Both the position numbers and the translations under genes were made by a program. This document shows, piece after piece, positions 9,267 through 19,314 of a stretch of DNA of 64,000 nucleotides (its first letter is position 1; each line of letters opens with the position of its first letter). The DNA lies in the NCBI GenBank assembly GCA_046328475.1, contig JAXLWN010000034.1, positions 8,896 through 72,895 of the forward strand, read 5' to 3'. The stretch comes from CADCWN01 sp046328475 (GTDB lineage: Bacteria; Chloroflexota; Chloroflexia; Thermomicrobiales; CADCWN01). Below the pieces are notes generated by a model. That model was not told where the DNA came from. It ran no database searches and saw only the letters and a program-made list of their open reading frames with translations.

Positions 9267-10167
9267 CTATGTGAGCGGCAGGTCGTAATATTCGTAGACG
9301 TTGGTTTCGTGGAAGCTGCAGGACTGGTAGAGGCCGAGGGCGCGCTCGTTGTCGGTGGCGACATCGAGCGCGAAGTGTCGCTGTCCCTCGGCGAACATCG
9401 TCGCGACGGTCGCCGCGAGCATCTGCCGCCCGTAGCCGTGTCGGCGGTACTCCGGCAGGATGGCGACGCCACGGATGTAGAGCTGCTCCGCCTCGAAGAG
9501 GACGCCGATTTGCCCCACCAGTTCGTCCTGCACGAAGGCGCGGTAGTAGCGCCTGCCCGGATCGTCGAAACGATTGGCCTACGCCGCACCAGCGCCTTGC
9601 TGTTCTCGCCCGGTTCGGCGAAGCAGCGCGCCTGTACGTCGGCCAGTTGGGGATTTCGTCGCCGGCGTTCGGCGCGGCGCAGGTGCAACGCGCTCGCGGG
9701 CGCGACTGGCGGGGCCGGCGTCGAGTTCCAGGTGATACTCGGCGAACGAGAAGCGACTGCCGATCACGTCGCGAAGGCGCGACTGCTGGCCGAGGGCGCG
9801 CTCATCGACGAGGAGCATCACCTCGCGTGCCGCGACGACGACACTTCCTCCAGCGCCGCCGCGATCAGGGCGCGGGCGATGCCCTCGGCGGCGATGGTCG
9901 GGGCGCAACGGCGCCGGTCAGTTCGAGCTGTCCCCATCGCCGTCGATGGCAGCCGATCAGCGCGTCGTCGTCGTAGGCGCAGAAGTCGCTGACCACTTCG
10001 GGCGAGCGCATCTGCATCAGGTCCCAGTTCAGCTTGAGATTTGTGGCGTCGGCCTGGTTGCAAAGGTCTTCCAGCGCACGAATTGCCGCGAGATCATCCG
10101 CCGACAGGGTATTTCGTGCCACGATGTGTCCCGACCAGTGAGCCAAAGGTAACCTCCAATGCTTCAT
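9267..10167 (-). CDS. GNAT acetyltransferase with two tandem domains, frameshifted
   Basis: The C-terminal part is intact (9267-9533): RGVAILPEYRRHGYGRQMLAA is a GNAT acetyl-CoA loop, followed by ALDVATDNERALGLYQSCSF. The upstream part begins at 10167 (MKHWRLPLAHWSG) and shows a second, weaker GNAT-like half. Between them at least three frame changes occur (near 9580, 9690 and 9950). The combined length of about 300 residues fits double-GNAT enzymes of the mycothiol-synthase-like type. The substrate is unknown. It follows the MFS gene by about 20 bases, so co-transcription is likely. Confidence 0.6.
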
Positions 10168-10187
10168 CAGAAGAACGGGCAGGGCGA

Positions 10188-11480
10188 TCAGGCCGTTGCG
10201 CGCCGCTCCATCGCCGCCGGTTGCTCGCGCAGGCCGCGCACGGGGAGAGCAAGAGGCCGAGCGGCGCGCAGAGCATGCCGATGGCCGCGACGATCAGCGT
10301 CGGGCGCAGGCCGAGCCATTGGCCGAGCGCGCCGCCAGCCAGGTTTCCTCGCCGCCATCGCGCCCCAGATGAAGACGCGCGCGGTGGCGTTCACCGCCCG
10401 GCCTTGCAGGCGGCGGCGGCACGGTTTGCATGATGGTGTAGAAGCGACGGTGTAGATCGGCTCGCGCAAAGCCGGTCAGGCCACGCCAACCGACGAAGAG
10501 CGCCGCGCTCACAACCAGCGAACTGCCCGCGAGCGGCAGCAGGGTCGCCGCGAGGCCAGCGGCGATCAGCGCCGCCACCAGCGTCGGCCGAGGCCGAGGG
10601 TGCGCACGACGCGGCCGGAGGCGAGCGCGCCGATGAGCGCGAGCGGCCCGCCGATCGCCAGGCGATGCCGCCGAGCAGGCCGGGCGAGATGCCGAGTTCG
10701 CGCGTGGCGTAGAGGACGTAGACCGCCAGCACCATGCTATCGAAGAAGGTGCAGAGGGCGTCGCTGAAGATCACCGGCTGGAGGATGCGGCAAGCTCGAA
10801 GACCTGGCGCATCCCCTCGCCGATCTCGGTCCAGATGCTGCGGCGGGCGGCGGGCGCTTCTACCGGCGGTTCGGCGGCGCGGATGCTGAAGATCGCCAGG
10901 AAGGAGGCGAACGGCGCGAGCGCGCTGAGCGACAGCGGACGGCGCGGTCAGAGCCGCACCAGCGCGCCGCCGATGCTCGGCGCGCCGATCTGCGCCAGGG
11001 CCTGCCGAACCGGAGCCGACCGTTCGCCTCGGCCCGCAATTCGCTCGGCACCAGCGCCCTGGAGGTAGGGCTGATAGGCGACCATGAAGAAGCATGCCCG
11101 CGCAGCCGGTGATGAACGCGACGATGTAGAGCTGCGCGATGTGCAAGAGGCCGAAGAGGGCCGCGAGCGGATCGTGCCGAGCGCCATCGCGCGCACCAGA
11201 TTTGCCACCAGCAGGATCGGTCGCCGCCGCAGCCGGTCGGACCTCAGGCCCCCGCGAAGAGGCTGACCACCAGCGACGGCGCGGACCCCATCGCCCCGAG
11301 GATGCCCATTTCGAGCGGCGTGGCGTTTAGTGATACGGCAGCCGTCAGCGGCAGCGCCAGCGCGGTGAGGTGCAGCCGAAGAAGGCGACCGACTCGCCGC
11401 CCCAGAGTTTGAGGAAATCGATGCCGCCACAGTCCCGTCAGCCTTGCCGCCAGCGCCACGCCACGCTCTTCGCCATCACC
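10188..11480 (-). CDS. MFS transporter, multiply frameshifted
   Basis: Pieces in all three minus frames align with the intact MFS gene at 58016-59254: SLNATPLEMGILGAMGSAPS then VDRLRRRPILLVANLVRAMAL, then SDALCTFFDSMVLAVYVLYATRELG, and finally GWRGLTGFARADLHRRFYTI. That order is what a 12-helix exporter would show. I count at least five frame changes, so the product cannot be made as written. The start is uncertain (about 11440-11500). The neighbour downstream is the GNAT gene. Confidence 0.55.
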
Positions 11481-11663
11481 TCCCAGCAGGGGAGTGCCTG
11501 TGCGCCTCATGGGGCATTGTGCCATCACCGTGGCGGGCGCGTCACTGCCATTTGGGACAGTCTGGCGGCGGAGAGGAAGAAGGTGCCGCAGTTGCAATGG
11601 GGCGGCGCGGCCATGGTATTGCAGCGCCGCCCCACCGACAAGATTGGACACGAGATGGTGCGA

Positions 11664-12260
11664 CTAGTGCGCGTCAAACACGTCGCTCACCGACACCGCG
11701 AAGGTGGGGATCAATGCCGAAGTCGCGCGCCGGCCACGATGAAAGACGCCGTGCTCGGCATAGGCTCCATCGCGCAGCGCCAGAACGGTGATCGTCTCAT
11801 CGAGCGGATTGACAATCCAGTACTCGGGGATCCCCGCACTGGCATACTCGCGACGCTTCACGACCAAATCGCGGGCGGGATCGTCCTCGCTGACCACTTC
11901 CAGCACCAGATCGGCACCGTGCCAGTAGCGGTCCTGGTTGCGCGGATCCTCTGCATCGAGCAAGAGCAACAGGTCGGGTTCGCGATAGGTGGTGTCGTTG
12001 AGGTAGAGCCGGAGCGCGGCGAAGATGACCTTGCCTGGCGGCTCGATCTCCGCCATGAAAGCGAGGAGAAAGAAGCGAATGATGATCTGGTGCCTGATGG
12101 TAGGCATCGGCAGCACCTCGATGTAGCCATCGGTGAACTCGATCAGCCGATTGGTGTGGTCGGTGAGCCACAGATACTCCTCAGCACCCCACTCGCCCTG
12201 CCGAGGGAGCTGATCGCGGAAGAGTTCATCAAGCATTTGCTGTCGCGTCGCGGTTTGCAT
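11664..12260 (-). CDS. Uma2-family putative restriction endonuclease
   Basis: This 198-residue protein belongs to the Uma2 (DUF820) family, which has a PD-(D/E)XK nuclease fold. Visible catalytic-type motifs are REPDLLLLLDAED, ADLVLEVVSEDD, the lysine in DLVVKRREY, then GIPEYWIVNP. GGAGC precedes the ATG at 12260. A frame extension to 12299 exists, but the RBS supports 12260. Its first bases overlap the tail of the sugar dehydrogenase frame. These genes are very common in Chloroflexota and Cyanobacteria and their role is unproven. It is intact although its neighbours are frameshifted. Confidence 0.85.
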   Translation of the reverse strand: MQTATRQQMLDELFRDQLPRQGEWGAEEYLWLTDHTNRLIEFTDGYIEVLPMPTIRHQIIIRFFLLAFMAEIEPPGKVIFAALRLYLNDTTYREPDLLLLLDAEDPRNQDRYWHGADLVLEVVSEDDPARDLVVKRREYASAGIPEYWIVNPLDETITVLALRDGAYAEHGVFHRGRRATSALIPTFAVSVSDVFDAH

Positions 12261-13742
12261 ACCTGCTCCTGCCGCTCGCCGTGCGCCGCCGTTCGGCAAG
12301 TATAGCAGCCGGGGGCATCGCCACCGGCACGCCGTCGGCCTGGGCTGCGCGCCCCGGCTGGCCCGCGTAGACGAGCTTGTTGACCAGCCCGGTCCAGATA
12401 TCGACGTAGTAGAGGTTGCCGTCGGGGCCGACCTGGAGGTCCACCGGCGTGCCGGCCTGGTCCAGCACCAGTTCGAGGCGCGAGGGGTCGGGTTGCCCGG
12501 CCGGGCCGGTCTTCATCGCCCAGGATGCAGCCACGGGCGTAGTCGGTGAAGAAGAGCGCGCCCTTATAGGAGTCGGGATAGGCGGTGCCGTTGTAGAAGC
12601 CGAGCGCGGTGATCGAGGAGTTCGGCGACCGGTCGCTGCTGGCGTTGCAGTTCTCGTTCGGCACCACCGCCGTGCCGTGCTTGTACTGGTAGTAGGCCTG
12701 CGTCACCTTGCTGGGGGTGTTGTAGAGCGCGGCGCAGCGGGGCGTGCCGAGCGGCTGGAAACCGCCCTCGGGCACCGGTCCTCGTAGCAGGGCCAGCCAA
12801 AGTTGAGCATCCCGCTGGCGGTCATGTCGGGCACGAGGTCGATCTCCTCCCAGGTGCCATTGCCCACGTCGCCGATCCAGAGTCTCGTTCGTGCCGGGGC
12901 GCGTGGCGATGCGGAAGGGGTTGCGGAAGCCGTAGGCGATCACGCGGCGGTCGCCAGGATTCGCCGGATCGACGCGCAGCACGGTGCCGCTGTAGCCGCG
13001 CGCCGTGTCGGGCGTCTGCCAGGCCTGGGCGCGCAGCGCGCCGCCCGCGTCGGCGGGATCGCCGCAGGCGTTGTCGAACTGGCCGTGGTCGATCGTCTCC
13101 TGATTCGCGCCCTCGCCGCCGCTGACGTAGAGCGCGCCATCGGGGCCGAAGACGAGACCGCCCAGCGAGTGCGTGCCGAACTGCTGGCACCAGTCCTCCA
13201 CGAGCACCTGCTCGGGACCGGCCGTGCCGTCGCCCTTCAGCGCGAGGCGCGAGAGGCGGCCGGAGACGAGGCAGCCCTTCTCGTTGTCGGTGCAATTGTC
13301 TTTCCAGACCGGCGCGGTCCCGCCGATCGGCGCGTCGTAGGCGTAGGCGACGTAGAGGTTGGGCACGGCGGGGAATTGCGGGTCGAGTACGAAGCCGAGC
13401 AGCCCCCGGTCGTAGAAGGCGTTCACGTTGGTCAGCAGGTCGGCCACGATGGTCGGCTCGGTATCGGCCAGGCCGGGGTAGGACTTGATCACGCCGGTCT
13501 TTTCGGCCACGAAAACGCGCCCGTCGGGGGCGAAGCGCACCGCCGTCGGCTTGTTCAGCCGCGTGATCACCGGCGTGGCCCGGAACGCGGTTCGCGCGGC
13601 CTTCGCCGTCGGCGTCGCCGGCGACCCGGCCGAGCCGGCCGGCGGCGCAGCCGCCGAGGGCGAGGAGGAGGGCGAGGGTGAGGAGGCGATAGGCGATAGG
13701 CGATGGGCGATAGTGGTTAGGTGTGTGAGGAGTTTGGGACAT
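12229..13742 (-). CDS. PQQ-dependent sugar dehydrogenase (glucose/sorbosone type) lipoprotein, frameshifted
   Basis: The start at 13742 has GGAGGT and gives a signal peptide with lipobox (LALLLALGGC). The frame then shifts near 13640 into the propeller: LNKPTAVRFAPDGRVFVAEKTG, DRGLLGFVLDPQFP, GGLVFGPDGALYVSGGEG, YGFRNPFRIA. Further shifts occur near 12890-12800 and 12530, after which DLQVGPDGNLYYVDIWTG closes the fold. This soluble dehydrogenase family oxidises aldoses with PQQ outside the cell. The residues between ATG and signal peptide (HYRPSPIAYR) are encoded by a heptamer array. The last codons overlap the Uma2 start by about 30 bases. Confidence 0.75.
13685..13713. repeat. Heptamer array GGCGATA x4 inside a CDS start
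   Basis: Four tandem heptamers (GGCGATA, one GGCGATG) lie within the first codons of the sugar dehydrogenase. They encode part of the segment before its signal peptide. Confidence 0.75.
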
Positions 13743-13958
13743 GGTACCTCCGTACCGCTGCCTGCGTGGTCCGCGTGGAGCGCCGTCCGTCGGCGTGCCA
13801 CTCGGGATCGAGCACCACGATAGCGAGATACGGTGGGGGATGGTCGCGGGATGGTTGAGGAAGGGTTGAGGGGCCGATTCGGGCGGGTAGATGCAAGCGA
13901 CCCGGCAGCGATGCGGCTGCCGGGTCGCGGTGGGATCGCCGGCTGGCGCGAGGGGCGG

Positions 13959-14285
13959 TCACTTCCTGGTCAATTCGTCCTGCCCGACGCGCAGTTCGAC
14001 GCGATCGCCGTTGGCGGCGGCCACCTGGTCGCCGGTGGCGTAGCGGTTGGCGGAGAAGAAGCCGGTGGCAATCTCCACGAAGCCGCTGGCGGCGAGGCGA
14101 CTGCGCAGCGCCTCCGGCACATCGTGGAGCACCGAATCGCCGGAGACGGCGGCCTCGCTGAGGTCTTCGCCGCCGAGATAGACTTGCTTGACGGTGCCTA
14201 CCTTGTCGTTGTTGCGGTCGAAGACCGTCGCGCCCTCCTGGATTTGCGCCAGACCATCCGAACGTCCGATCGGCATCACATCCAT
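13959..14285 (-). CDS. PRC-barrel-like protein (DUF2171 type)
   Basis: This small soluble protein has 108 residues. The core reads GATVFDRNNDKVGTVKQVYLGG, then FVEIATGFFSANRYATGDQV, a pattern seen in PRC-barrel/DUF2171 proteins that carry a short beta-barrel. AAGGAGGG precedes the ATG at 14285. The frame stays open upstream to 14471, but that part is translated from repeat sequence. The function is unknown and no operon partner is evident. Confidence 0.7.
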   Translation of the reverse strand: MDVMPIGRSDGLAQIQEGATVFDRNNDKVGTVKQVYLGGEDLSEAAVSGDSVLHDVPEALRSRLAASGFVEIATGFFSANRYATGDQVAAANGDRVELRVGQDELTRK

Positions 14286-14360
14286 CGTTCGCCCTCCTTG
14301 CCTGGAGACTTGCCTCCAACACGGTTGGGAATGCAAATGGCGTGCCAGACGGCCGTGGCC

Positions 14361-14438
14361 GTGAGGGTGTGAGGGTGTGAGGGTGTGGGGGGCGGAGGAC
14401 GAGTCAGTGTATTCGTGCGTTCGTGCGTCTGTGCGTTG
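14361..14438. repeat. Octamer arrays GTGAGGGT and GTGCGTTC
   Basis: GTGAGGGT is repeated three and a half times (14361-14388). After a short gap, three GTGCGTTC-like octamers follow (14415-14438). The gene-free interval 14286-14606 otherwise holds CACCCCCGGCCCCCTCTCC-type low-complexity sequence and no gene I can support. Confidence 0.7.
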
Positions 14439-14606
14439 GTGGGGGGACCTCACCCCCGGCCCCCTCTCCATGAGGAGGGGGAGGACTCGCCACTCTCACG
14501 CCCTCACGCCCCACATCCCCACCGACTCCCTGTTCGGGCATGGATGCGCGGCACCGCGCATTGCGCCGGGCGGGTGCCCTGCGCACCAGCAGAAGGGAGG
14601 CCGACC

Positions 14607-14894
14607 ATGTTCGCCCGCGTCACTCCGGGCCGCACCGATGTCGCCACCATCGGGCAATTGCGGCAGCTCACCCAGGATCGGCTGATCCCGGCGTTCCAGC
14701 AGATGCCGGGGCTGGTCCACTACCTGGCCCTGTTCGATGATCAGACCGGTCAGACACTCAGCATCACGGTCTGGGAGACAAAGGAGCAGGCGACCGCGCC
14801 CCCGGCCCGCCTCGGCGACGTGCGCGAGGCCTACGAGGCCCTCGGCCTTGAATTTGGCCCGACGCAGACGTTCGAGGTGGCGGCGCAGGCGTAG
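14607..14894 (+). CDS. ABM-like (dimeric alpha/beta-barrel) domain protein
   Basis: This 95-residue protein starts MFARVTPGRTDVATIGQLRQ and contains MPGLVHYLALFDDQTGQTL and SITVWETKEQA, the beta-alpha-beta pattern of antibiotic-biosynthesis-monooxygenase-type dimeric barrels. AGGGAGG lies nine bases before the ATG. Such proteins range from small oxygenases to uncharacterised proteins, so no reaction can be assigned. The stop is immediately followed by a heptamer array. Confidence 0.7.
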   Translation: MFARVTPGRTDVATIGQLRQLTQDRLIPAFQQMPGLVHYLALFDDQTGQTLSITVWETKEQATAPPARLGDVREAYEALGLEFGPTQTFEVAAQA

Positions 14895-15006
14895 ACGTGA
14901 GTCGTGAGTCGTGAGTCGTGAGAGGGCCACTTGGAGCTAGTGCCTTCAGGTGGGGCAATCAGCCAGACGCGAGATTCTCACGACTCACGCCTCACGACTC
15001 GTCACG
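14894..15006. repeat. Heptamer-ended inverted element between convergent genes
   Basis: The left arm is GACGTGAGTCGTGAGTCGTG and on (14894-14922). The right arm is TCTCACGACTCACGCCTCAC and on (14976-15006). They are inverted copies about 55 bases apart. The left arm begins at the stop of the ABM gene and the right arm contains the stop codon of the antiporter gene. Confidence 0.85.
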
Positions 15007-16603
15007 CAAGCCGCAGCTCTTCCAGGTCGAGCTCGTGCTCGATGGCGCGGAGGGCTTCGTCGCCGATGGTGCCTTCGTCGCGCAGGCCGATGATCACGCG
15101 GCGCTCGGTGGCGATCAAGTCGCGGCGCAGGCGCTTCTCGACCAGGACGTGACCGTTGTCGTGCCCATCCTCGTGCGGGCCGAGCGCTTCGATCGCGAGG
15201 CCGAGCTCGTCGGCGAGATGGCGGGCGCGATCGGTGTAGTGGTCGCGGAGGCGTTCGATCGCCTCCTCGGTCGCCCATTCCTCGTTCACTAGCTCTTCAA
15301 GCCGGTGCAGGACGGCCTTCGCCGCGTGCAAGCGCGCCTTGTGTTCCTCCTGCTCGGCCCCGCCGTCATCGGTCACGCCGAGGCGGCGGACCAACCAGGG
15401 GAGCGTCAGGCCCTGGCCGACGAGCGTCGCCAGGATGACGCTGAAGGTCAGAAAGATCAGCAGGTCGCGCTCGGGGAAGGGGTCGCCGCCATTGATCTCC
15501 AGCGGCAGCGCGAGCGCGGTGGCGAGCGAGACGATGCCGCGCAGGCCGGTGTAGGCGACGATGGTGACATTGCTCGGGCTCGGATAGGGCATGGCGTCGC
15601 GGCTACGCCAGGCGAGGACATAGGGCAGATACATCGCCGGGAAGACCCAGGCGATGCGAATCAGGATGACGGTGAGGCTGACCGCGACGGCGTAGCCGAG
15701 CAATTCGATGACCGATCGCCCGGCGAGTCCCGCCACGATGGTCGGCAGTTGCAGGCCGATCAGGATGAAGATCAGGCCGTTGAGGATGAAGATCACCGTC
15801 TCCCAGACGGCCAGTGCGCGCACGCGCGTGTCGGACTGCATCAGCCGCGAGGCGCGGCGGCTGACGAAGAGCCCCGCCGCCACCACCGCCAGCACGCCCG
15901 ACCAGTGGACCTCCTCCGCCAGCAGATAGGCCCCGATCGGCGCGATGAACGAGACGGCGATCTCGACCGACGCATCGTCGACCAACTTCTCGACCAGGAC
16001 GACGGCGAAGCCGACCGCCAGTCCGATGGCCACGCCGCCGACCGCGACCATGCCGAGTTGCAGCGTCGCCTCGCCGAGCGAGAAGGCCCCGGTAACGACC
16101 GCTGCCACGGCGAAGCGGTAGGCGACGAGCGCGGTCGCGTCGTTGATCAGGCTCTCGCCTTCCAGCACGGTCACGATCCGGCGTGGCACGCCGAGGCGCT
16201 GGATGATCGCCGTGGCCGCCGCCGCGTCGGGCGGGGAGACGATCGCGCCGAGGACGAAGGCCGCTGCCCAGGGCAGGCCGGGCACGATCGCGCGGGCCAC
16301 CACCGCCACCGCGACGGTCGTCACCAGCACCAACCCGAAGGCGAGCAGGCTGATCGGCCAGAGCTTGGCCTTGAAGTCGCGCCAGGAGGTGAACCAGGCC
16401 GCCGCGTAGAGGATCGGCGGCAGGAAGATCAGGAAGACGAGTTCGGGGGTGAGTTCCACATGGGGCAGCCCCGGCACGAAGCCGAGCGCCAGCCCACCGA
16501 GGGTCAGCAGGATCGGGTAGGGCACGCGCAGCCGCTGCGCCAGCGTCGCCAGCGCCGCCACGGCCAGGAAGAGGATCAGGATCACTTCGACGGTGTGGGT
16601 CAT
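15002..16603 (-). CDS. Na+/H+ antiporter, CPA1 family
   Basis: This inner-membrane cation/proton exchanger has 533 residues and about 12 hydrophobic segments after Met 16603 (GGGAGG before ATG). CPA1 hallmarks are visible: LPPILYAAAWFTSWRDFK, AFVLGAIVSPPDAAAA, the ND motif in LEGESLINDATALVAYRFA, and TGLRGIVSLATALALPL. A charged cytosolic tail of about 130 residues (HKARLHAAKAVLHRLEELVN and on) follows the membrane part, as in NhaP/YjcE-type members. It probably regulates pH and sodium. The frame extends to 17116 but lacks protein-like sequence there. It stands alone, convergent with the ABM gene. Confidence 0.9.
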   Translation of the reverse strand: MTHTVEVILILFLAVAALATLAQRLRVPYPILLTLGGLALGFVPGLPHVELTPELVFLIFLPPILYAAAWFTSWRDFKAKLWPISLLAFGLVLVTTVAVAVVARAIVPGLPWAAAFVLGAIVSPPDAAAATAIIQRLGVPRRIVTVLEGESLINDATALVAYRFAVAAVVTGAFSLGEATLQLGMVAVGGVAIGLAVGFAVVLVEKLVDDASVEIAVSFIAPIGAYLLAEEVHWSGVLAVVAAGLFVSRRASRLMQSDTRVRALAVWETVIFILNGLIFILIGLQLPTIVAGLAGRSVIELLGYAVAVSLTVILIRIAWVFPAMYLPYVLAWRSRDAMPYPSPSNVTIVAYTGLRGIVSLATALALPLEINGGDPFPERDLLIFLTFSVILATLVGQGLTLPWLVRRLGVTDDGGAEQEEHKARLHAAKAVLHRLEELVNEEWATEEAIERLRDHYTDRARHLADELGLAIEALGPHEDGHDNGHVLVEKRLRRDLIATERRVIIGLRDEGTIGDEALRAIEHELDLEELRLA

Positions 16604-16846
16604 TGCCTCCCTCGTTGCGCTGATTCGTTCTCGTCCGGGGAGATTGTTGCCGGATTGAGTACGCATAACAACCTTTGTCGTGCGCGCCCTATTCCCAGGC
16701 CAGCATGGTAACGGCGCAGGTAGGGCGACCGAATACGGTGCGGGATTATGGCGTGCCGGAGCACGATGATGGATTGTTGTCGCAGCAGCATGTGACGGAG
16801 TTGTTATACTTGCGGCAAGCGCGAGGTATGGACAGAGGAGGTCGCG

Positions 16847-17446
16847 ATGACCGCAGGCGTCCGGCTTTTCACCGTCGAGGATCTGGAAACGTTCCCCGAG
16901 GATGGCAATCGCTACGAGGTGATCGAGGGGGAGCTGTACATGTCGCATGCGCCACATGCGGAGCACCAGAGCGTTGTGGACCAGACCGGACACGCGATTT
17001 TTTCCTGGCAGGATGACGTTGGATCGGGTTGGCTTGTTGCTGGTGCCGGAGTAGTCTTCTCTCGCAACGATGGGGTGATCCCCGATTTGATGTGGTTCAG
17101 CGATGAACAGCTGCAATTAGCGAAGATCAATCCGGCCACGGGTGAATGGGATGGACACTTCTATGCCGCGCCCGACCTGGTGATCGAGGTGCTGTCGCCG
17201 GGCTCTGCGAACGAATCGCGCGACCGGGAGGTGAAGTTGACGCTCTACTCCCGGCGCGGGGTGCGGGAGTATTGGATCATCGATCGGTTCTCGCGGACTA
17301 TCGCGGTCTACCGTCGAACTGCCGAGGCAACGCTGACGCTGGCGGCGACACTGACCGAGCGCGACACGCTCACTTCGCCGCTCTTGCCGGGTTTCTCGGT
17401 GGCGGTGGAGCGACTGTTCCGACTCCCGAAGGCGCTGCTCGGGTAG
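16847..17446 (+). CDS. Uma2-family putative restriction endonuclease
   Basis: This is the second Uma2 (DUF820) protein of the window, 199 residues. AGGAGG precedes the ATG by five bases. Motifs are EDGNRYEVIEGELYMS, the acidic PDLMWF, the catalytic-type APDLVIEVLSPGS, a lysine in DREVKLTLYSRRGVREYW, and the family end LTSPLLPGFSV. A possible -10 box (TATACT) lies near 16806. It is divergent from the antiporter. Target and partner are unknown. Confidence 0.85.
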   Translation: MTAGVRLFTVEDLETFPEDGNRYEVIEGELYMSHAPHAEHQSVVDQTGHAIFSWQDDVGSGWLVAGAGVVFSRNDGVIPDLMWFSDEQLQLAKINPATGEWDGHFYAAPDLVIEVLSPGSANESRDREVKLTLYSRRGVREYWIIDRFSRTIAVYRRTAEATLTLAATLTERDTLTSPLLPGFSVAVERLFRLPKALLG

Positions 17447-17629
17447 CGTTTCCCGTCCCCAGTTGTTCCCGCTCCTGCGACACCATGGGGTCGTGACTGG
17501 AATCGGGCACAACTTTTGTCCGTGCCCCGCGTAACTTTTCTACCCGTCAGGCCGTTTATGGGGAGAACTTGGGCGATGTTGTCGACGTTATCGCGCCCTC
17601 AAGGCAGGAGGTAGGCATTGCCATGACCG

Positions 17630-19186
17630 ATGGAGAGAGGTATTGTGAGCATTCAGCGGGAATCGAAGCACGAGTCATATGATGCCATCGTTATAGGCAG
17701 CGGCATGGGTGGCCTATCGGTCGCGGGGCTGCTCGCCAAAGCGGGGAAAGCGGTCCTGGTAGTCGAGCGTCACGACCGGCCGGGCGGCTACGCCCACAGT
17801 TTCAATCGCAAGAAGTACAAATTCGACTCCGCCGTCCACATGATCAGCGGCTGCGAACCGCTCTCGATCGGCTGGGGTGCGCTGATCGACGACCTGCTCG
17901 ACCTGCTCGGCGTGCGCGAACGCGTCAATTTCCTGCGGGTCGATCCCTTTTACGGCGCGTTCTACCCCGACCTGCATTTCGAAGGGCCAACCGGGGTGAT
18001 GGAGTTCATCGAGGCCCACGCGCGCCTCTTCCCGCAGGAAGCCCGCGCGCTGAAGCAGTTCATGCGCCTCTGCACGAAGATCAACCTCGAAATCTTCCTC
18101 TTCGAGCCGGATGCAACCTCCTACGAGACGCTGCGCGAACCGGAGAAGTATCCGCTCCACGCGCAGTTTCGCGACACCACGCTGGCCGAGGTGCTGGATG
18201 CTTACTTCACCGATCCGCAGCTGAAGGCGCTTCTCTCCACGCTCTGGAGCTACCAGGGGCTGCCGCCGTCGCAGCTCTCCATCCTCAAGTTCTCGCCGAT
18301 GCTGATCTCCTACCTCTCCACGGGGGCGTTCTACCCGGAGGGGGGCATGCAGGCGATGGTGAATGCGCTGGTGGAGGGGATCGAGCGCCACGGCGGTGAG
18401 GTGCTGCTGCGGTCGAGTGTGCGCCGGGTGATGGTGCAGGATGGTCGCGCGACCGGGATCATCCTGGAGACCGGCCAGCGCATCCAGACGCCGATCGTCG
18501 TCTCCAACGCCGATGCGCGGCAGACGTTCGAGGAGTTGGTCGGCCCCGAGGATCTGCCGAGCAGCTTCCTCTGCGACTTGCGCGCGATGCGCCCCTCGCT
18601 CTCGGCGACGATGCTCTACATGGCGACCGACCTCGATCTCCACCAGATTCCGGGGTTGGCGCACGAGACCTTCGTCTTCGAGAGCTGGGATCACGACGCG
18701 ATTTACCGGGGGCTGCTGGCGGGTCAGCCCGATGTCTTCCTGTTGAGCATGCCGACGCTGCTCGATGCGTCGGTCGCGCCGCCCGGCGAGCACCTGGTGA
18801 CGGCGATGACGCTGATCCCGTTCGACCACTCCCGGTCGTGGCGCGAGGATAAGCCGGAGATGATGGAGCGGCTGCTGGCTCGTGCCGAGCGCGTGCTGCC
18901 AGGATTGCGCGGCCACATCACCTTCATGGAAGGGGCATCGCCCCGCACGATGGAACGCTTCACGCTCAACCACCTGGGCGCGATCTACGGCTGGGAGCAG
19001 TCGCCGAAGCAGGCGGGAGCCAATCGCCTCTCGCGCGTCACGTCGATCGACGGTCTCTACCTCTCCGGCCACTGGACGCAGCCGGGCGGCGGGGCGGTGA
19101 CGGCGGCGGGTTCGGGCGCGCAAACGGCGCAACTCCTCCTCGGCTACCCGACGGTGCGCGCGATGTTCGGCGCGCTCGGGGGGTGA
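17630..19186 (+). CDS. FAD-dependent oxidoreductase, CrtI/CrtISO (phytoene desaturase) family
   Basis: This protein has 518 residues. The dinucleotide-binding motif is near the N-terminus (YDAIVIGSGMGGLSVAGLLA), with the second glycine-rich part VVERHDRPGGYAHSF. The C-terminal FAD signature is GLYLSGHWTQPGGGAVTAAG. It is closest in layout to carotene isomerases and retinol-saturase-like enzymes, though the substrate is unclear. ATG at 17630 lies 17 bases after AGGAGG. A GTG at 17645, preceded by GAGAGG, could be the true start. No other carotenoid genes lie nearby. Confidence 0.85.
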   Translation: MERGIVSIQRESKHESYDAIVIGSGMGGLSVAGLLAKAGKAVLVVERHDRPGGYAHSFNRKKYKFDSAVHMISGCEPLSIGWGALIDDLLDLLGVRERVNFLRVDPFYGAFYPDLHFEGPTGVMEFIEAHARLFPQEARALKQFMRLCTKINLEIFLFEPDATSYETLREPEKYPLHAQFRDTTLAEVLDAYFTDPQLKALLSTLWSYQGLPPSQLSILKFSPMLISYLSTGAFYPEGGMQAMVNALVEGIERHGGEVLLRSSVRRVMVQDGRATGIILETGQRIQTPIVVSNADARQTFEELVGPEDLPSSFLCDLRAMRPSLSATMLYMATDLDLHQIPGLAHETFVFESWDHDAIYRGLLAGQPDVFLLSMPTLLDASVAPPGEHLVTAMTLIPFDHSRSWREDKPEMMERLLARAERVLPGLRGHITFMEGASPRTMERFTLNHLGAIYGWEQSPKQAGANRLSRVTSIDGLYLSGHWTQPGGGAVTAAGSGAQTAQLLLGYPTVRAMFGALGG

Positions 19187-19314
19187 GGAGAGTGGAGAGA
19201 AGAGAGAAGAGAGAAGGGCGTGGGGTTAGCGAGGGGCATCGTGCTATGCCGCGCAACTCCGAGCGCAATCATCAACGCACTCGTCTCTCTTCTCTCCACT
19301 CTCCACTCTCCTCA
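19187..19314. repeat. Heptamer-ended inverted element between convergent genes
   Basis: The left arm (19187-19217) is GGAGAGTGG followed by AGAGAAG repeats. The right arm (19284-19314) is TCTCTCTTCTCTCCACTCTC and on. The element starts one base after the stop of the oxidoreductase and its right arm contains the stop codon of the VOC gene. Confidence 0.85.

Noticed and set aside
15305..16711. 468-codon plus-strand frame opposite the antiporter
   Set aside because: Its composition is Arg/Gly/Asp-rich low-complexity sequence typical of antisense frames in GC-rich DNA. The minus strand encodes a clear CPA1 antiporter.
17714..19132. 472-codon minus-strand frame opposite the CrtI-like gene
   Set aside because: It is an antisense shadow with biased composition. 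The plus strand has the FAD motifs.
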